DNA of 49,776 nt, from the NCBI RefSeq assembly GCF_001417735.1, contig NZ_BBUZ01000052.1:1-49776 (forward strand). The letters run 5' to 3'. The notes under the pieces were generated by a model that did not search any database, had not been told where the DNA came from, and saw nothing but the letters and a program-made list of their open reading frames with translations. The first letter of the stretch is position 1. Each line of letters starts with the position of its first letter. The position numbers and the translations under genes were made by a program. Positions 31,660 through 40,227 of the stretch are shown one piece after another. Source of the stretch: Streptomyces sp. NBRC 110028 (GTDB taxonomy: Bacteria > Actinomycetota > Actinomycetes > Streptomycetales > Streptomycetaceae).

Positions 31660-33570
31660 CTACGGGGCCATCTCCTCCGGGCAGGGCGTGCCGCGCGGCA
31701 GCTGGTACTTGCCCGCTATCCGGTACGTGCCGGGGCGCGGGGCGTGCAGCACGGTCCACTCGTCCTCCGGCTGCCCCGCCTCGGCGTCCTCGACCTCCTT
31801 GGTCAGACAGCCCTGGCGGTTGACCGGCGGCTCATCGCGCCGGTCGGCCTTCGGCGCGTGGACGCTGCGCCCCTCGGAGTCGACCAGGCCCAGCCACGGC
31901 GAGTACGGGATGCGGATCAGGACCGGTCCGCGCTCCCGCACCTTCAGCACCAGCTGGTCGGCGTCCGCCCGCTCCACGGTGGCCGGCGGGTCGGCGAGCT
32001 GCGTCGGGTCCTTGACCTCGTACAGCTTCCAGTTGGCGTCCGACCACACCTGCCGCAGATACGGCAGCTTGCTGTCCAGCAGCAGCCGGGACTCCTTCTC
32101 GGCGCCCTGGTCCGGGTTGTCGGCGGGCAGTACCACGAAGTGCACCGCCCAGCGCTTGAGCCAGTCGTGATAGGTCGTGGGGGTGAGGGTGTTGTCGCCG
32201 TAGAAGATCGGGTTGCGGTCCAGGTCCCGCTGCCGGTTCCAGCCGCGCGCCAGGTTGACGTACGGGGCGAGCGCGGAGGACTCGCGGTGGCTGCGCACCG
32301 GCACCACCTCGACCCGGCCCCGGCCGGCGTCCACCCGCTTCAGCCGGTCGACCAGCGGCGCCAGCTCCCGCGCCCAGGCCGCCGAGGGGGTGGTGTGGAT
32401 GACGTCGTCGCCGGTCTTGACCAGCTGCCACACCGTGATCGTCGCGAGCGCCAGCACCAGCGCGGTCCACCGCTGTCCGGGCCGCGTGGTGCGCCACTCG
32501 GCGCGGGCGGGCCGGATGCGGCGCTCGCTCAGCGCGGCGATCACCACCACCCCGCCGAAGATCATGCCCAGCCGGGAGATGTTGGTACCGATCTGGGAGG
32601 GGATCAGCCAGGTGAGCACCACACCGAGCGAGTACAGCGCCGCGCCGACCCGCACCGTGCGCCAGTCGGCCGGGGACAGCAGCCAGGCAGCGAGTCCGGC
32701 GATGAGCGGCAGCACCGCCGAGCCGAACGACATCGGCTGCTCACCGGAGAACGGGAACAGCCACGCGGACAGCGCGACCACCAGCGTCGGGGTGACGCCG
32801 AGCGCGTACGCGGCCGGGCGCCGCTTGGTCAGCCACAGCGCGGCCGCCACCATCCCCACGAACAGGCCCGCCACCGGGCTGGCCATGGTCGACACCCCGG
32901 ACAGCAGGGCGGCCAGCAGGAACCGGCCGGTCCGGTGATGCCAGTGCCGGGACCGCCACCGCACCGGCCACGCGAAGATCACCGCCACCGCGGCGAGCCC
33001 GAACATCGCGCCGAGCCCGAAGGTCACCCGGCCCGAGATCGCGTTGCAGACCAGCGCGAACGCGCCGTACAGGGTGGGCCACATCGGCCGCGCCACCGAG
33101 CGGCTGCGGACCAGCAGCAGGGCGAGCAGCCCCGCGGACAGCGTCCCGGCGATCACCATGGTCGACCGCACGCCGAGGACCGCCATCAGATACGGCGAGA
33201 TGACGCTGTACGACACCGGGTGCATGCCGCCGTACCAGGCCAGGTTGTACGCCGAGTCGGGGTGCTGGAGCGCGAACTCCGCCCAGGCGTCCTGCGCGGC
33301 CAGATCGCCGCCGCTGTTGGCGAGCAGCGCCACCCACAGCAGGTGCAGCACCGCGGCCGCGGCCAGCGCGGCGGGCACCGGGCGGCGCAGGGCGTACCAG
33401 GCGCGCCGGAACAAACCCGTCCGACCGGCCGCCTCACCTCCGCGCTCCGCCTGCGCCGCATGATCGTCCGGTGCGGTGGGCGAGCGCTGCGCGGGCAGGC
33501 GTATTCGCGCCGCGGTGCTCTCCTCCGAGTTCCCGTTCTTATCGGCCCGTGTCGGATCCACGGTGGTCAC
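31660..33570 (-). CDS. Polytopic membrane protein, GT-C glycosyltransferase-like
   Basis: A 636-residue protein. A cytoplasmic N-terminus of ~55 residues is followed by about ten membrane helices (60-385) and a ~240-residue outer domain. The first outer loop, AAQDAWAEFALQHPDSAYN, has acidic residues placed like the catalytic Asp of GT-C lipid-phosphate-sugar transferases. The family is widely conserved in Streptomyces and often called an MFS transporter, but the soluble C-terminal domain argues against that. GTG start with GGGGAG seven bases upstream. It lies downstream of the D,D-carboxypeptidase gene on the same strand, so a cell-envelope role is plausible. Confidence 0.7.
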   Translation of the reverse strand: MTTVDPTRADKNGNSEESTAARIRLPAQRSPTAPDDHAAQAERGGEAAGRTGLFRRAWYALRRPVPAALAAAAVLHLLWVALLANSGGDLAAQDAWAEFALQHPDSAYNLAWYGGMHPVSYSVISPYLMAVLGVRSTMVIAGTLSAGLLALLLVRSRSVARPMWPTLYGAFALVCNAISGRVTFGLGAMFGLAAVAVIFAWPVRWRSRHWHHRTGRFLLAALLSGVSTMASPVAGLFVGMVAAALWLTKRRPAAYALGVTPTLVVALSAWLFPFSGEQPMSFGSAVLPLIAGLAAWLLSPADWRTVRVGAALYSLGVVLTWLIPSQIGTNISRLGMIFGGVVVIAALSERRIRPARAEWRTTRPGQRWTALVLALATITVWQLVKTGDDVIHTTPSAAWARELAPLVDRLKRVDAGRGRVEVVPVRSHRESSALAPYVNLARGWNRQRDLDRNPIFYGDNTLTPTTYHDWLKRWAVHFVVLPADNPDQGAEKESRLLLDSKLPYLRQVWSDANWKLYEVKDPTQLADPPATVERADADQLVLKVRERGPVLIRIPYSPWLGLVDSEGRSVHAPKADRRDEPPVNRQGCLTKEVEDAEAGQPEDEWTVLHAPRPGTYRIAGKYQLPRGTPCPEEMAP

Positions 33571-33719
33571 TGCGGCTCTCCCCGTCTCCCCCGAGGTCTG
33601 CCCCTGTTCATCTGTTCAACCCCGCACCGGTCCCCCACCGTTCGCCTCGGTCGGGGCGAGTCAGGGTCGTGGGCATCATCCGACGCTAGCACGCGAGGCG
33701 GTTCGTCAGCGGCTACGGA

Positions 33720-33744
33720 CACCGGCGCGGCTCCCGCGCCGGTG
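33720..33744 (-). terminator. Hairpin after the D,D-carboxypeptidase gene
   Basis: An 11-bp perfect stem (CACCGGCGCGG and complement) closes a CTC loop, 13 bases beyond the stop codon of the carboxypeptidase gene. Confidence 0.7.
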
Positions 33745-33757
33745 CCCTTGGTCCAGG

Positions 33758-36370
33758 TCAGGCAATGCGGGTCAGCTTCGCCCCGAAGGACGGCTCGGAC
33801 AAGTCGTTTTGCAGCGCCACCGGCGCCTTGACCTGACCGGGCCCGCTGCCCACGGTCACCTGGCCGACGACGGTGCCCGCCTTCGCCGAGTGCGGAATGG
33901 TTTTGCCACCGTCACCGATCTCGATGTCGACGTTCAGCCCCGCCCAGCCGACCGCCTTCAGGTCCTTGGTGGCGACGACCGGGGTCGTCCCGCCGAGGCC
34001 GTCGTCCACCTGGCCGACGACATCGCCCTTCTTGATGACGGTCGCCGAGGTCAGGGCGTCCTGCACGGTGCTGATCAGCTTGTAGCTCTCCGTCTGCGCC
34101 AGCTGGAGGCTGGCGTCCAGCGTGGTGGGCGCGCGCTGCTCGAGCACGACGCCGAGGATCCGCTGCTTCTTGCCGTCGATCGTCCGCACCGCGCCCCACA
34201 TCAGCGCGCCGCCGGCCGGGGTGGACGAACCGGTCTTGATGCCGATCACGCCCGGCTTCACCAGCAGATTGTTGTTGTTGTAGATCTTGCCGTCGAGGCC
34301 GGGGATCTCGGTGTTGGGCGTCGCCACGACCTCGCGGAACGCGTCGGACTCCATCGCCGCCTTCGCCAGCTTGAGCTGGTCGGCCGCGGTGGACTTGGTG
34401 GACTCCTTGAGCCCACTGGGGTCCGTGTAGGTGGTGTTCTTCATGCCCAGGCTCTTGGCCGCGTCGTTCATCTTCTTGGTGAACGCGTCCAGCGACCCCG
34501 CGTCCCAGCGGGCCAGCAGCCGGGCGATGTTGTTGCTGGAGTTGATCAGCAGCAGCTGGAGCAGCTGGTGCTGGGTGAAGCTCTGCCCCTTCTTCACCGA
34601 CGCCCGCGACTCGTCGGCGGACTCCGACTCCTTGGCGGCCGTCGCGTCGATCTCGATGCGCGGGCCCTCCGCACCGGCCTTCAGCGGGTGCCCCTTGAGC
34701 ACCACGTACGCCGTCATCACCTTGGTGACACTGGCGATCGGCACCGGCTTCTGCGCCCCCGACGTACCCAGGCTGCCCACGCCCTGGACCTCGGCCGCGG
34801 ACTGGCCCTCGCCCGGCCACGGCATGGCCAGCTTGTCGCCCTTGAACGCGTACGACGCCTCGGCCGTCAGCTTCAGCTCCGGGTCCGGCAGCGGCCGCAC
34901 CGCCTGCGCGATCCCCAGCAGCACGACGAGCAGCAGCACCAACGGCGTCCAGATCTTGACCCGCCGCACCGCCGTCCGGACCGGAGTCTCGGGTTTCGGC
35001 GGCTTGTTCGTCAGCTGCGCCAGCAGATCGAGCGGCGCGGGCTGCTTCCCGTCCGGCGTCTGCGGCGGCAGCGGCTGCTGCTTGGTGCGCTCGGCCTCCG
35101 GCAGTTCGCCCGGCTTCGCCGGTGCTTTCGCCTGTGCCTTCGACTCTGCTTTCGCCTCGGTCTTCGGCTCGGTCTTCGGCTCGGTCTTCGGCTTCGCCTT
35201 CGCGGGAGCGGGATCGTCGGCGGAGCGCAGCGGTACGAACTTGCTGGTGCGCTCGTTCTCGCCCTCGGACCGCTTCTTGGCACCCTTGGCGTCGTCCTTG
35301 GCGTCGTCGCCGGGGAGCGCCCTGATGGCGGTGGTCGGCTGGTCGACGCCCTTCTTCTTCTCCGGGAGCACGCCGAACGCGGCGGTGGGCCGGTCGATGG
35401 GCTTGTCGTCCACCTTGGGCGCGCGGAAGACGGCGGTCTTCTGGTCGACGGACCGACCGGCCGACGGCTTGTCGTCGCCGTCGTCGGACGCGGCCTTCGT
35501 GTCGCCCTCGTCCCCGTCGTCATCGGCCCCGGCCCATGCCGGACGCCGCCCACCGGAAGCGCGCTTGTCGTCGGCCTTGGCGTCGGCCTTGGCGTCCTTG
35601 GCGTCGGCGTCCTTGGCGTCCTCATCGCCCGCGTCGCCGGATCCCGCCTTCGCCGGACGGGACGAGCCCGGATCGTCGGCGTCGCCGTCATCATCGGCGC
35701 CCGACGTCGCCTCAGCCGTCCCCTCGGCGCCGGAGTCGGCGTTTTCGGCGACGGGGGAGGTCACGTCCTTCGAACGGAACACCGCGGTCTGCCGGTCGAC
35801 CAGCGACTCCGAAGCGGCGTCGCCGGAGGCGGTCTCCCCGTCTCCCTCGGCCTCGGCCTCGTCGGCCTTGACGCCCGGCGCGTCCGAGTCGCCCTTCACG
35901 ACGGACGCCGAATCATCGCCGGCGTCCGACGCGCCCGCGTCGCCCCCGGCGTCGTCACCGTCGGCGCCCGACGGCACGTCCGTCGTACGGAGCGACGTCG
36001 TCCGCTGGTCGACCGGGGCGTCCGACGGCTTGCCGTCGGACGTACGGCCGGAGTCGACGTCATCGCCCTCGGCCCGCGCGTCCGCGTCGGGTTCCCCGGC
36101 CTCACCGGATCCACCGGACTCCGCTTCGACCGATGCACCGCCTTCGCTTTCGCGAACACCAGGCGTATCGCCGTCGCCCACAGCTTCCGGACACTCCGAT
36201 TCCGGTTCCGCGGGAGCCGACTCGGACACGTCCTCGGCGACGGCGATCGCCGAACGCCCGCCGTCGGCCTCCTCTTCACGGGAGGCCGTGAGCCGCGGAT
36301 CGCGTGCCCCCCTGGCCGTCTCCCCCGACGACTTCCGCTGATCCGACTTGCCGGGGGACTCGCCCGCCAC
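33758..36370 (-). CDS. D-alanyl-D-alanine carboxypeptidase (PBP, peptidase S11) with a giant acidic cytoplasmic region
   Basis: An 870-residue protein; the enzyme part is only the last ~370. One membrane helix (473-490) precedes an S11 domain with the Ser-x-x-Lys motif at Ser547/Lys550 (ASVTK), the SxN motif in NSSNN (610-614) and KTGSS further on. It trims D-Ala from peptidoglycan pentapeptides. The N-terminal ~470 residues are cytoplasmic, disordered and acidic, with Asp/Ala/Lys repeats (DAKDADAKDAKADAK) and five copies of a motif like VDQKTAVFR (about 121, 192, 309, 326, 343). The Thr in each copy is a likely kinase site. GTG start with AGGAGG six bases upstream. Confidence 0.9.
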   Translation of the reverse strand: MAGESPGKSDQRKSSGETARGARDPRLTASREEEADGGRSAIAVAEDVSESAPAEPESECPEAVGDGDTPGVRESEGGASVEAESGGSGEAGEPDADARAEGDDVDSGRTSDGKPSDAPVDQRTTSLRTTDVPSGADGDDAGGDAGASDAGDDSASVVKGDSDAPGVKADEAEAEGDGETASGDAASESLVDRQTAVFRSKDVTSPVAENADSGAEGTAEATSGADDDGDADDPGSSRPAKAGSGDAGDEDAKDADAKDAKADAKADDKRASGGRRPAWAGADDDGDEGDTKAASDDGDDKPSAGRSVDQKTAVFRAPKVDDKPIDRPTAAFGVLPEKKKGVDQPTTAIRALPGDDAKDDAKGAKKRSEGENERTSKFVPLRSADDPAPAKAKPKTEPKTEPKTEAKAESKAQAKAPAKPGELPEAERTKQQPLPPQTPDGKQPAPLDLLAQLTNKPPKPETPVRTAVRRVKIWTPLVLLLVVLLGIAQAVRPLPDPELKLTAEASYAFKGDKLAMPWPGEGQSAAEVQGVGSLGTSGAQKPVPIASVTKVMTAYVVLKGHPLKAGAEGPRIEIDATAAKESESADESRASVKKGQSFTQHQLLQLLLINSSNNIARLLARWDAGSLDAFTKKMNDAAKSLGMKNTTYTDPSGLKESTKSTAADQLKLAKAAMESDAFREVVATPNTEIPGLDGKIYNNNNLLVKPGVIGIKTGSSTPAGGALMWGAVRTIDGKKQRILGVVLEQRAPTTLDASLQLAQTESYKLISTVQDALTSATVIKKGDVVGQVDDGLGGTTPVVATKDLKAVGWAGLNVDIEIGDGGKTIPHSAKAGTVVGQVTVGSGPGQVKAPVALQNDLSEPSFGAKLTRIA

Positions 36371-36626
36371 CGATGCCTCCTCGATACGTCACACGGGGCG
36401 CCGGGCGCCTCCTGACGCCGCGTCCCGCATTACAACCATCAACCAGTGTCCTGTGTGTCCGGCGCGCAGCCGCGCAACGCCACCGCCGGAGAGCGCCTCA
36501 AGGTGATCACTCACCTGCTAGACGAGAAAGACATACCTACCGGTTCCCACCCAAATCCCTCAGGCACTCTCGACAGACCAATGTGGCAGGGGTCACCCTG
36601 TCATTCATCCACGCGGGGAGGCATGG

Positions 36627-37373
36627 ATGGGCAGGAGCCGCAGAACAATTCCGGAGGAGCTTCTGCTGCTCGCCCTGGACCCGACCACGGGTACCACGGC
36701 GCAGCCGCAGTCGCTCGACCTCGGTCTGGCCGGGGCACAGCTAGTAGAGCTGGCCTTGGCCGGACGGATAGCCCCTGACGGGGATCGTATCGCCGTGGTG
36801 CTGCCACGGCCGACCGGAGATCCAACTCTGGACTCCGCACTGGAACTGCTGCGTCGTCGCGGCAGCCCGGTCCGGGCCGTCCACTGGATCGGCGGGCCCC
36901 GGCTGGGGCTGCGCCAGACGTATCTCACGCACCTGGAGCGGTGCGGCATGGTGCATGCCGTGGCGGGCCAGATGTGCGGGGTACTGCCGACGACTCGCTA
37001 CCAGGCGACGGAGACGGCGATCAGCCGGGAGATCAGGTCCCGGCTGGACAGTGCGATCCGCACCGGCGTACCGCCGGACCCGCGGACCGCGGCGCTCGCC
37101 GCCCTGGCCCACGCGGTCGGACTCGGCAAGCACCTGTATCCCGGGAACGAGGGGCGCTCCTCGCGCTCCAGGCTCCGGGATCTGATCAGGCACGACCCGA
37201 TGGGCGGTCTGGTGGCGCACGCCGTGATGGACGTGCAGAACGGTGTCGCGGCGCAGCCACGGCGCGCACCGGCCCCGGGCCGACAGCCGGCAGCACGCGC
37301 CGCGGAGCCCGCGGCCGGGGTTCCGGCTCAGCCGTCCCGCCGCGGGAGCATGGCCCGCGTCGGAGCGCGCTGA
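36627..37373 (+). CDS. GPP34 family phosphoprotein
   Basis: A 248-residue protein of the GPP34 (Golgi phosphoprotein 3) family. TIPEELLLLALDPTTG at the start and LAGAQLVELALAGRI are the family's hallmark helices; HAVGLGKHLYP lies in the C-terminal part. In eukaryotes the fold binds phosphatidylinositol-4-phosphate; in actinobacteria the role is unknown, though membrane association is likely. The last ~45 residues are low-complexity Pro/Ala/Arg. The ATG with GGGGAGG five bases upstream is chosen over an out-of-frame ATG four bases before it. It is divergent from the carboxypeptidase gene across ~256 bases in which I see no clear promoter. Confidence 0.88.
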   Translation: MGRSRRTIPEELLLLALDPTTGTTAQPQSLDLGLAGAQLVELALAGRIAPDGDRIAVVLPRPTGDPTLDSALELLRRRGSPVRAVHWIGGPRLGLRQTYLTHLERCGMVHAVAGQMCGVLPTTRYQATETAISREIRSRLDSAIRTGVPPDPRTAALAALAHAVGLGKHLYPGNEGRSSRSRLRDLIRHDPMGGLVAHAVMDVQNGVAAQPRRAPAPGRQPAARAAEPAAGVPAQPSRRGSMARVGAR

Positions 37374-37456
37374 CCCCTTGACCGGAGGCCCCCAGGGCGC
37401 CCCGGGACGCCGCGCAGCGCCGCGAGCGCCCCACCGCACCCCGAGGAGCCCCCGGA

Positions 37457-37528
37457 GCACCACAGCGCACGACAGGGCACCACAGCGCACCACAGGGCAC
37501 GTATCCAGGGCACCACAGGGCACCACCC
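37457..37528 (+). repeat. 10-base tandem repeats GCACCACAGS
   Basis: Four consecutive units (GCACCACAGC, GCACGACAGG, GCACCACAGC, GCACCACAGG), a 13-base interruption, then two more. The period equals about one helical turn. The repeats lie in a ~430-base gene-free stretch (37374-37805) between the GPP34 and XRE genes; the rest of that stretch is GC-rich and shows no gene. Confidence 0.7.
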
Positions 37529-37805
37529 GGGCTCACGAGAGCCCGCAGAACCGATACAGCACCACCGAGCACCAGTCCGCTCCACCGACCGCACCGCAGT
37601 CCCCACCGACCCGGTCCGGGAGCCGCTCAAGCGCGGGGTGGTGGGACGGCCGTTCCGGACGACCGGCCGTCCCACCGCCCCGCGCGCGCGTTCGATCGCC
37701 CTTAGTGCGGTCTTTGTCGGGCCATTTCCCAGCGCGGCCGGGTCCGGTAGTGGCAGGCTGCTGAACAGGATGTATCAGCAGTACGAAGCCGGAGGTGCAC
37801 GTCCC

Positions 37806-38678
37806 GTGACATCGAACGTCGGCCCCACTGTCCGGCGACGCCGGTTGGGCCAGGAACTGCGCAGGCTCCGCCAGGAGAAGGGCATGACGGCGGAGGAGGT
37901 GGCGGAGGAGTTGATGGTCTCCCAGTCGAAGATCAGCAGACTGGAGAACGGCCGTCGCAGCATCAGTCAGCGCGATGTGCGCGACCTCTGCCGGACCTAC
38001 AAGGTCGAGGACAAGGCCCTGGTCGATTCCCTGATGCAAATGGCGAAGGAGTCACGCCAGCAGGGCTGGTGGAACGCCTTCGGCGACGTCCCGTACAGCG
38101 TCTACATCGGGTTCGAGACGGACGCGGCGTCGCTGCGGGTCTACGAACCCCAGGTGATGCCGGGGCTGTTGCAGACCCCAAAGTACGCGGAGGCGGTGAT
38201 CAGCGGGGCGCTGCCGGAGGTCGCCCCGGACCAGATCGCCCAGCGGGTGCAGGTGCGGCTTCGGCGGCAGGAGCGGATCACCGATCCGCTGGCCCCGCTG
38301 CGGCTGTGGGCCGTGGTGGACGAGGCGGCGATGCGGCGCGTGGTCGGCAGCCACAAGATCATGAGCGATCAGCTGGAGTATCTGGTCCGCATGAGCCGCG
38401 AGCCGCATGTGACGGTGCAGGCGCTGCCGTTCGGCATGGGCTCGCATCCGGGCATGAGCGGGCAGTTCACCATCCTGGAGTTCTCCGACGAGTCGGATAC
38501 GAGCGTCGTCTATCTGGAGGGCGTGACAAGCGACCTCTATCTGGAGAAGCTCACCGATGTGCAGAGCTACAGCATGATGTATGAGCATCTGCGGGCCCAG
38601 GCGCTGAATGTGGACCAGAGCCGCCAGTTCATCACCGAGGTGGCGCAGGACCACGCGCGTCGGCACGGGGAGGGCTGA
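37806..38678 (+). CDS. XRE family regulator with DUF5753 effector domain
   Basis: A 290-residue regulator. The HTH lies near the N-terminus (LRQEKGMTAEEVAEELMVS and SKISRLENGRRSIS). From about residue 80 to the end it is a DUF5753 domain, recognised by YEPQVMPGLLQTPKYAEAVI and the LDRR-like QVRLRRQERI segment. It is a member of the WhiJ-like family, whose genes are typically followed by a DUF397 gene, as here. Such pairs modulate development or antibiotic production in Streptomyces. The GTG start follows GGAGG by 10 bases; an ATG 12 codons upstream is possible. Confidence 0.9.
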   Translation: MTSNVGPTVRRRRLGQELRRLRQEKGMTAEEVAEELMVSQSKISRLENGRRSISQRDVRDLCRTYKVEDKALVDSLMQMAKESRQQGWWNAFGDVPYSVYIGFETDAASLRVYEPQVMPGLLQTPKYAEAVISGALPEVAPDQIAQRVQVRLRRQERITDPLAPLRLWAVVDEAAMRRVVGSHKIMSDQLEYLVRMSREPHVTVQALPFGMGSHPGMSGQFTILEFSDESDTSVVYLEGVTSDLYLEKLTDVQSYSMMYEHLRAQALNVDQSRQFITEVAQDHARRHGEG

Positions 38679-38856
38679 CGACGCCGGTCGGGAGCGAGCG
38701 CGGAGCGTACACCTCCGCACTCCACCGCGGAAGGGGCCGGTGGAATATGCCACCCGGTCGAGTGAATGGCCACCTTTCCTGACGATGTTGACGAGTAACG
38801 TCGGCCTCGCCTCCAAACGGGGGTGCATCTCGTCAACAAAACGCATCGGAGCAATT

Positions 38857-39066
38857 GTGTCCATTCAGCAGGGAAAGACGAGTACCTGGGTGAAATCCTC
38901 GTACTCCGCAGGAAACGGCGCTTGCGTAGAGGTCGCCTCCCCGGTCGTCGACGAGATCGCCGTGCGCGACTCCAAGGACCCGCACGGACCGACGCTCAGC
39001 TTCGCCCCCGCCTCCTGGTCGGCCTTCGTCGCCGACGTTCACGGCGGCGCCTTCGACCTCGGCTGA
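38857..39066 (+). CDS. DUF397 domain protein
   Basis: A 69-residue DUF397 protein. The family signature is WVKSSYSAGNGACVEVA, then VAVRDSKD-like (IAVRDSKDPHGPTL) and a C-terminal WSAFVADV. It works with the DUF5753 regulator encoded 178 bases upstream; in characterised pairs the small protein is thought to antagonise the regulator. GTG start with GGAG upstream. The gap before it is A/T-richer than average and probably carries its own promoter. Confidence 0.92.
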   Translation: MSIQQGKTSTWVKSSYSAGNGACVEVASPVVDEIAVRDSKDPHGPTLSFAPASWSAFVADVHGGAFDLG

Positions 39067-39140
39067 TCCTGCTGTTCGACCGGCCGCGGCAGCGCGGTCC
39101 GGCCCCGCAGAACCGCAGGTTCGCAGTAACACGCCACCGG

Positions 39141-39176
39141 GCCCTCTCGACCGGCCGCCGTCCCTGCCGAGAGGGC
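39141..39176. terminator. Hairpin between the DUF397 gene and the convergent barrel-protein gene
   Basis: GCCCTCTCG and its perfect complement flank an 18-base loop. The position between two convergent stops supports a terminator role. Confidence 0.5.
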
Positions 39177-39211
39177 TCGCCGCATGCCTTCCCCCGCTTT
39201 ATCGCCCGCCG

Positions 39212-40084
39212 TCATCGAAGTTCCGCGACGTACCGGTCCGTCCCGGGAATCGTCGGAATGAACGGCGCGACGAATTCCACCCGGCCCAGACCGGACCGTT
39301 CCACATCGGCGTCGAGACCCGTCAGGAATTCCTCCCAGCACATCCGTGGATCGCACTGCAGGAACCACAGCAGCGTCAGCCTGGTGTCGACGCCCTCCAC
39401 CTGCTTGACGTACGCCATCCGGTCCGACGGCAGCGGGGTGGGGCGGAAGACGGTCACCAGCGCGGCGGGCGAGCCGGCCAGGCGGCGGGGCAGATGGCGG
39501 GCCGTGAGCCAGTCGAGCAGCTCCCCGCGCCGCTCGGGGCTCTCGCTCTCGATGACCTCCAGGACCAGTCCGGCGTAGGGGTGGTCGAGGGCGTGGTGGT
39601 CGCGCGGCCCGGCCGCCCCGTCCCGGTAGACGGTCGCCTCCCGGTCGTGGAAGGCCGTCAGGACGTGGGTGCGCTCCTGGAACACCCGGCCGTCCCGGTT
39701 CAGCCGCTTGTTGATGCCGACCGTCCACCGCATGTGCTCCGCGTAGCGGTCCTCGGTGAGCCAGTAGACGGTGAGGTAGCAGCCCGCGGTGACCGGCTGG
39801 GCGACCGCCGACTTCGCCGGGTAGCGCAGCCGCTGGAGGTCGCGGGTGGCGACCCAGCGGCGCCCGGCGTAGATCCACGGCATGGCCATCGCGCCCGCGA
39901 TGAAGTGGTCGTCCTCGTACCAGCGGTTGTACGCGTACTCATGGCCCGGATGCGGCTCGACCATGGTGATCAGGGCGTGCCCCGGGCGCACCCCGTAGGG
40001 GCCGACGGAGGCCAGTTCCCCGTACCGCGCGGCGAATGTGTCCTCCGGCTCGCCGTGTGTGCCCTCGCTCGCGTCGCTCGTCAT
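39212..40084 (-). CDS. Dimeric alpha+beta barrel (EthD-like) protein
   Basis: A 290-residue soluble protein with two ferredoxin-like repeats. YNRWYEDDHFIAGAM (about residues 53-67) is the EthD/YCII-type strand-helix unit, and a second, more diverged repeat fills the C-terminal half. Proteins of this fold act as monooxygenases, isomerases or chaperone-like subunits in degradation of aromatic or terpenoid compounds. It is divergent from an SDR gene and shares two operator copies with it, so the two probably form one catabolic unit. Confidence 0.75.
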   Translation of the reverse strand: MTSDASEGTHGEPEDTFAARYGELASVGPYGVRPGHALITMVEPHPGHEYAYNRWYEDDHFIAGAMAMPWIYAGRRWVATRDLQRLRYPAKSAVAQPVTAGCYLTVYWLTEDRYAEHMRWTVGINKRLNRDGRVFQERTHVLTAFHDREATVYRDGAAGPRDHHALDHPYAGLVLEVIESESPERRGELLDWLTARHLPRRLAGSPAALVTVFRPTPLPSDRMAYVKQVEGVDTRLTLLWFLQCDPRMCWEEFLTGLDADVERSGLGRVEFVAPFIPTIPGTDRYVAELR

Positions 40085-40097
40085 GCCCAACAGGTGT

Positions 40098-40116
40098 AGC
40101 TGACGTGGCGTCAGCT
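40098..40116. promoter_or_regulatory. Operator copy 1 (AGCTGACG-TGG-CGTCAGCT)
   Basis: A perfect inverted repeat with 8-base arms, 13 bases upstream of the barrel-protein ATG. The core TGACGTGGCGTCA recurs as copy 2 at the other end of the divergent region. Confidence 0.7.
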
Positions 40117-40196
40117 GGGGAGGGGTGCGGCACGATCCGCGCCGGACGGCATTCGGCGCGAACCGGGTCTGGTCATATCCGGTCCGCGCGCCTAGC

Positions 40197-40211
40197 CTGA
40201 CGCGGCGTCAG
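40197..40211. promoter_or_regulatory. Operator copy 2 (CTGACG-CGG-CGTCAG)
   Basis: A perfect inverted repeat with 6-base arms, 16 bases upstream of the SDR ATG and next to its ribosome binding site. It matches copy 1 in 12 of 13 core bases. A repressor bound at both copies could silence both genes. Confidence 0.7.
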
Positions 40212-40227
40212 TCCCGAGGGAGGCCCC

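Noticed and set aside
33476..36415. A long plus-strand open frame of about 980 codons
   Set aside because: It mirrors the D,D-carboxypeptidase gene, which has all S11 motifs on the minus strand. The plus-strand product is low-complexity Arg/Gly/Leu/Val.
37457..37528. 10-base repeats as a CRISPR array
   Set aside because: Units are directly adjacent without spacers, far too short, and no cas genes are present.
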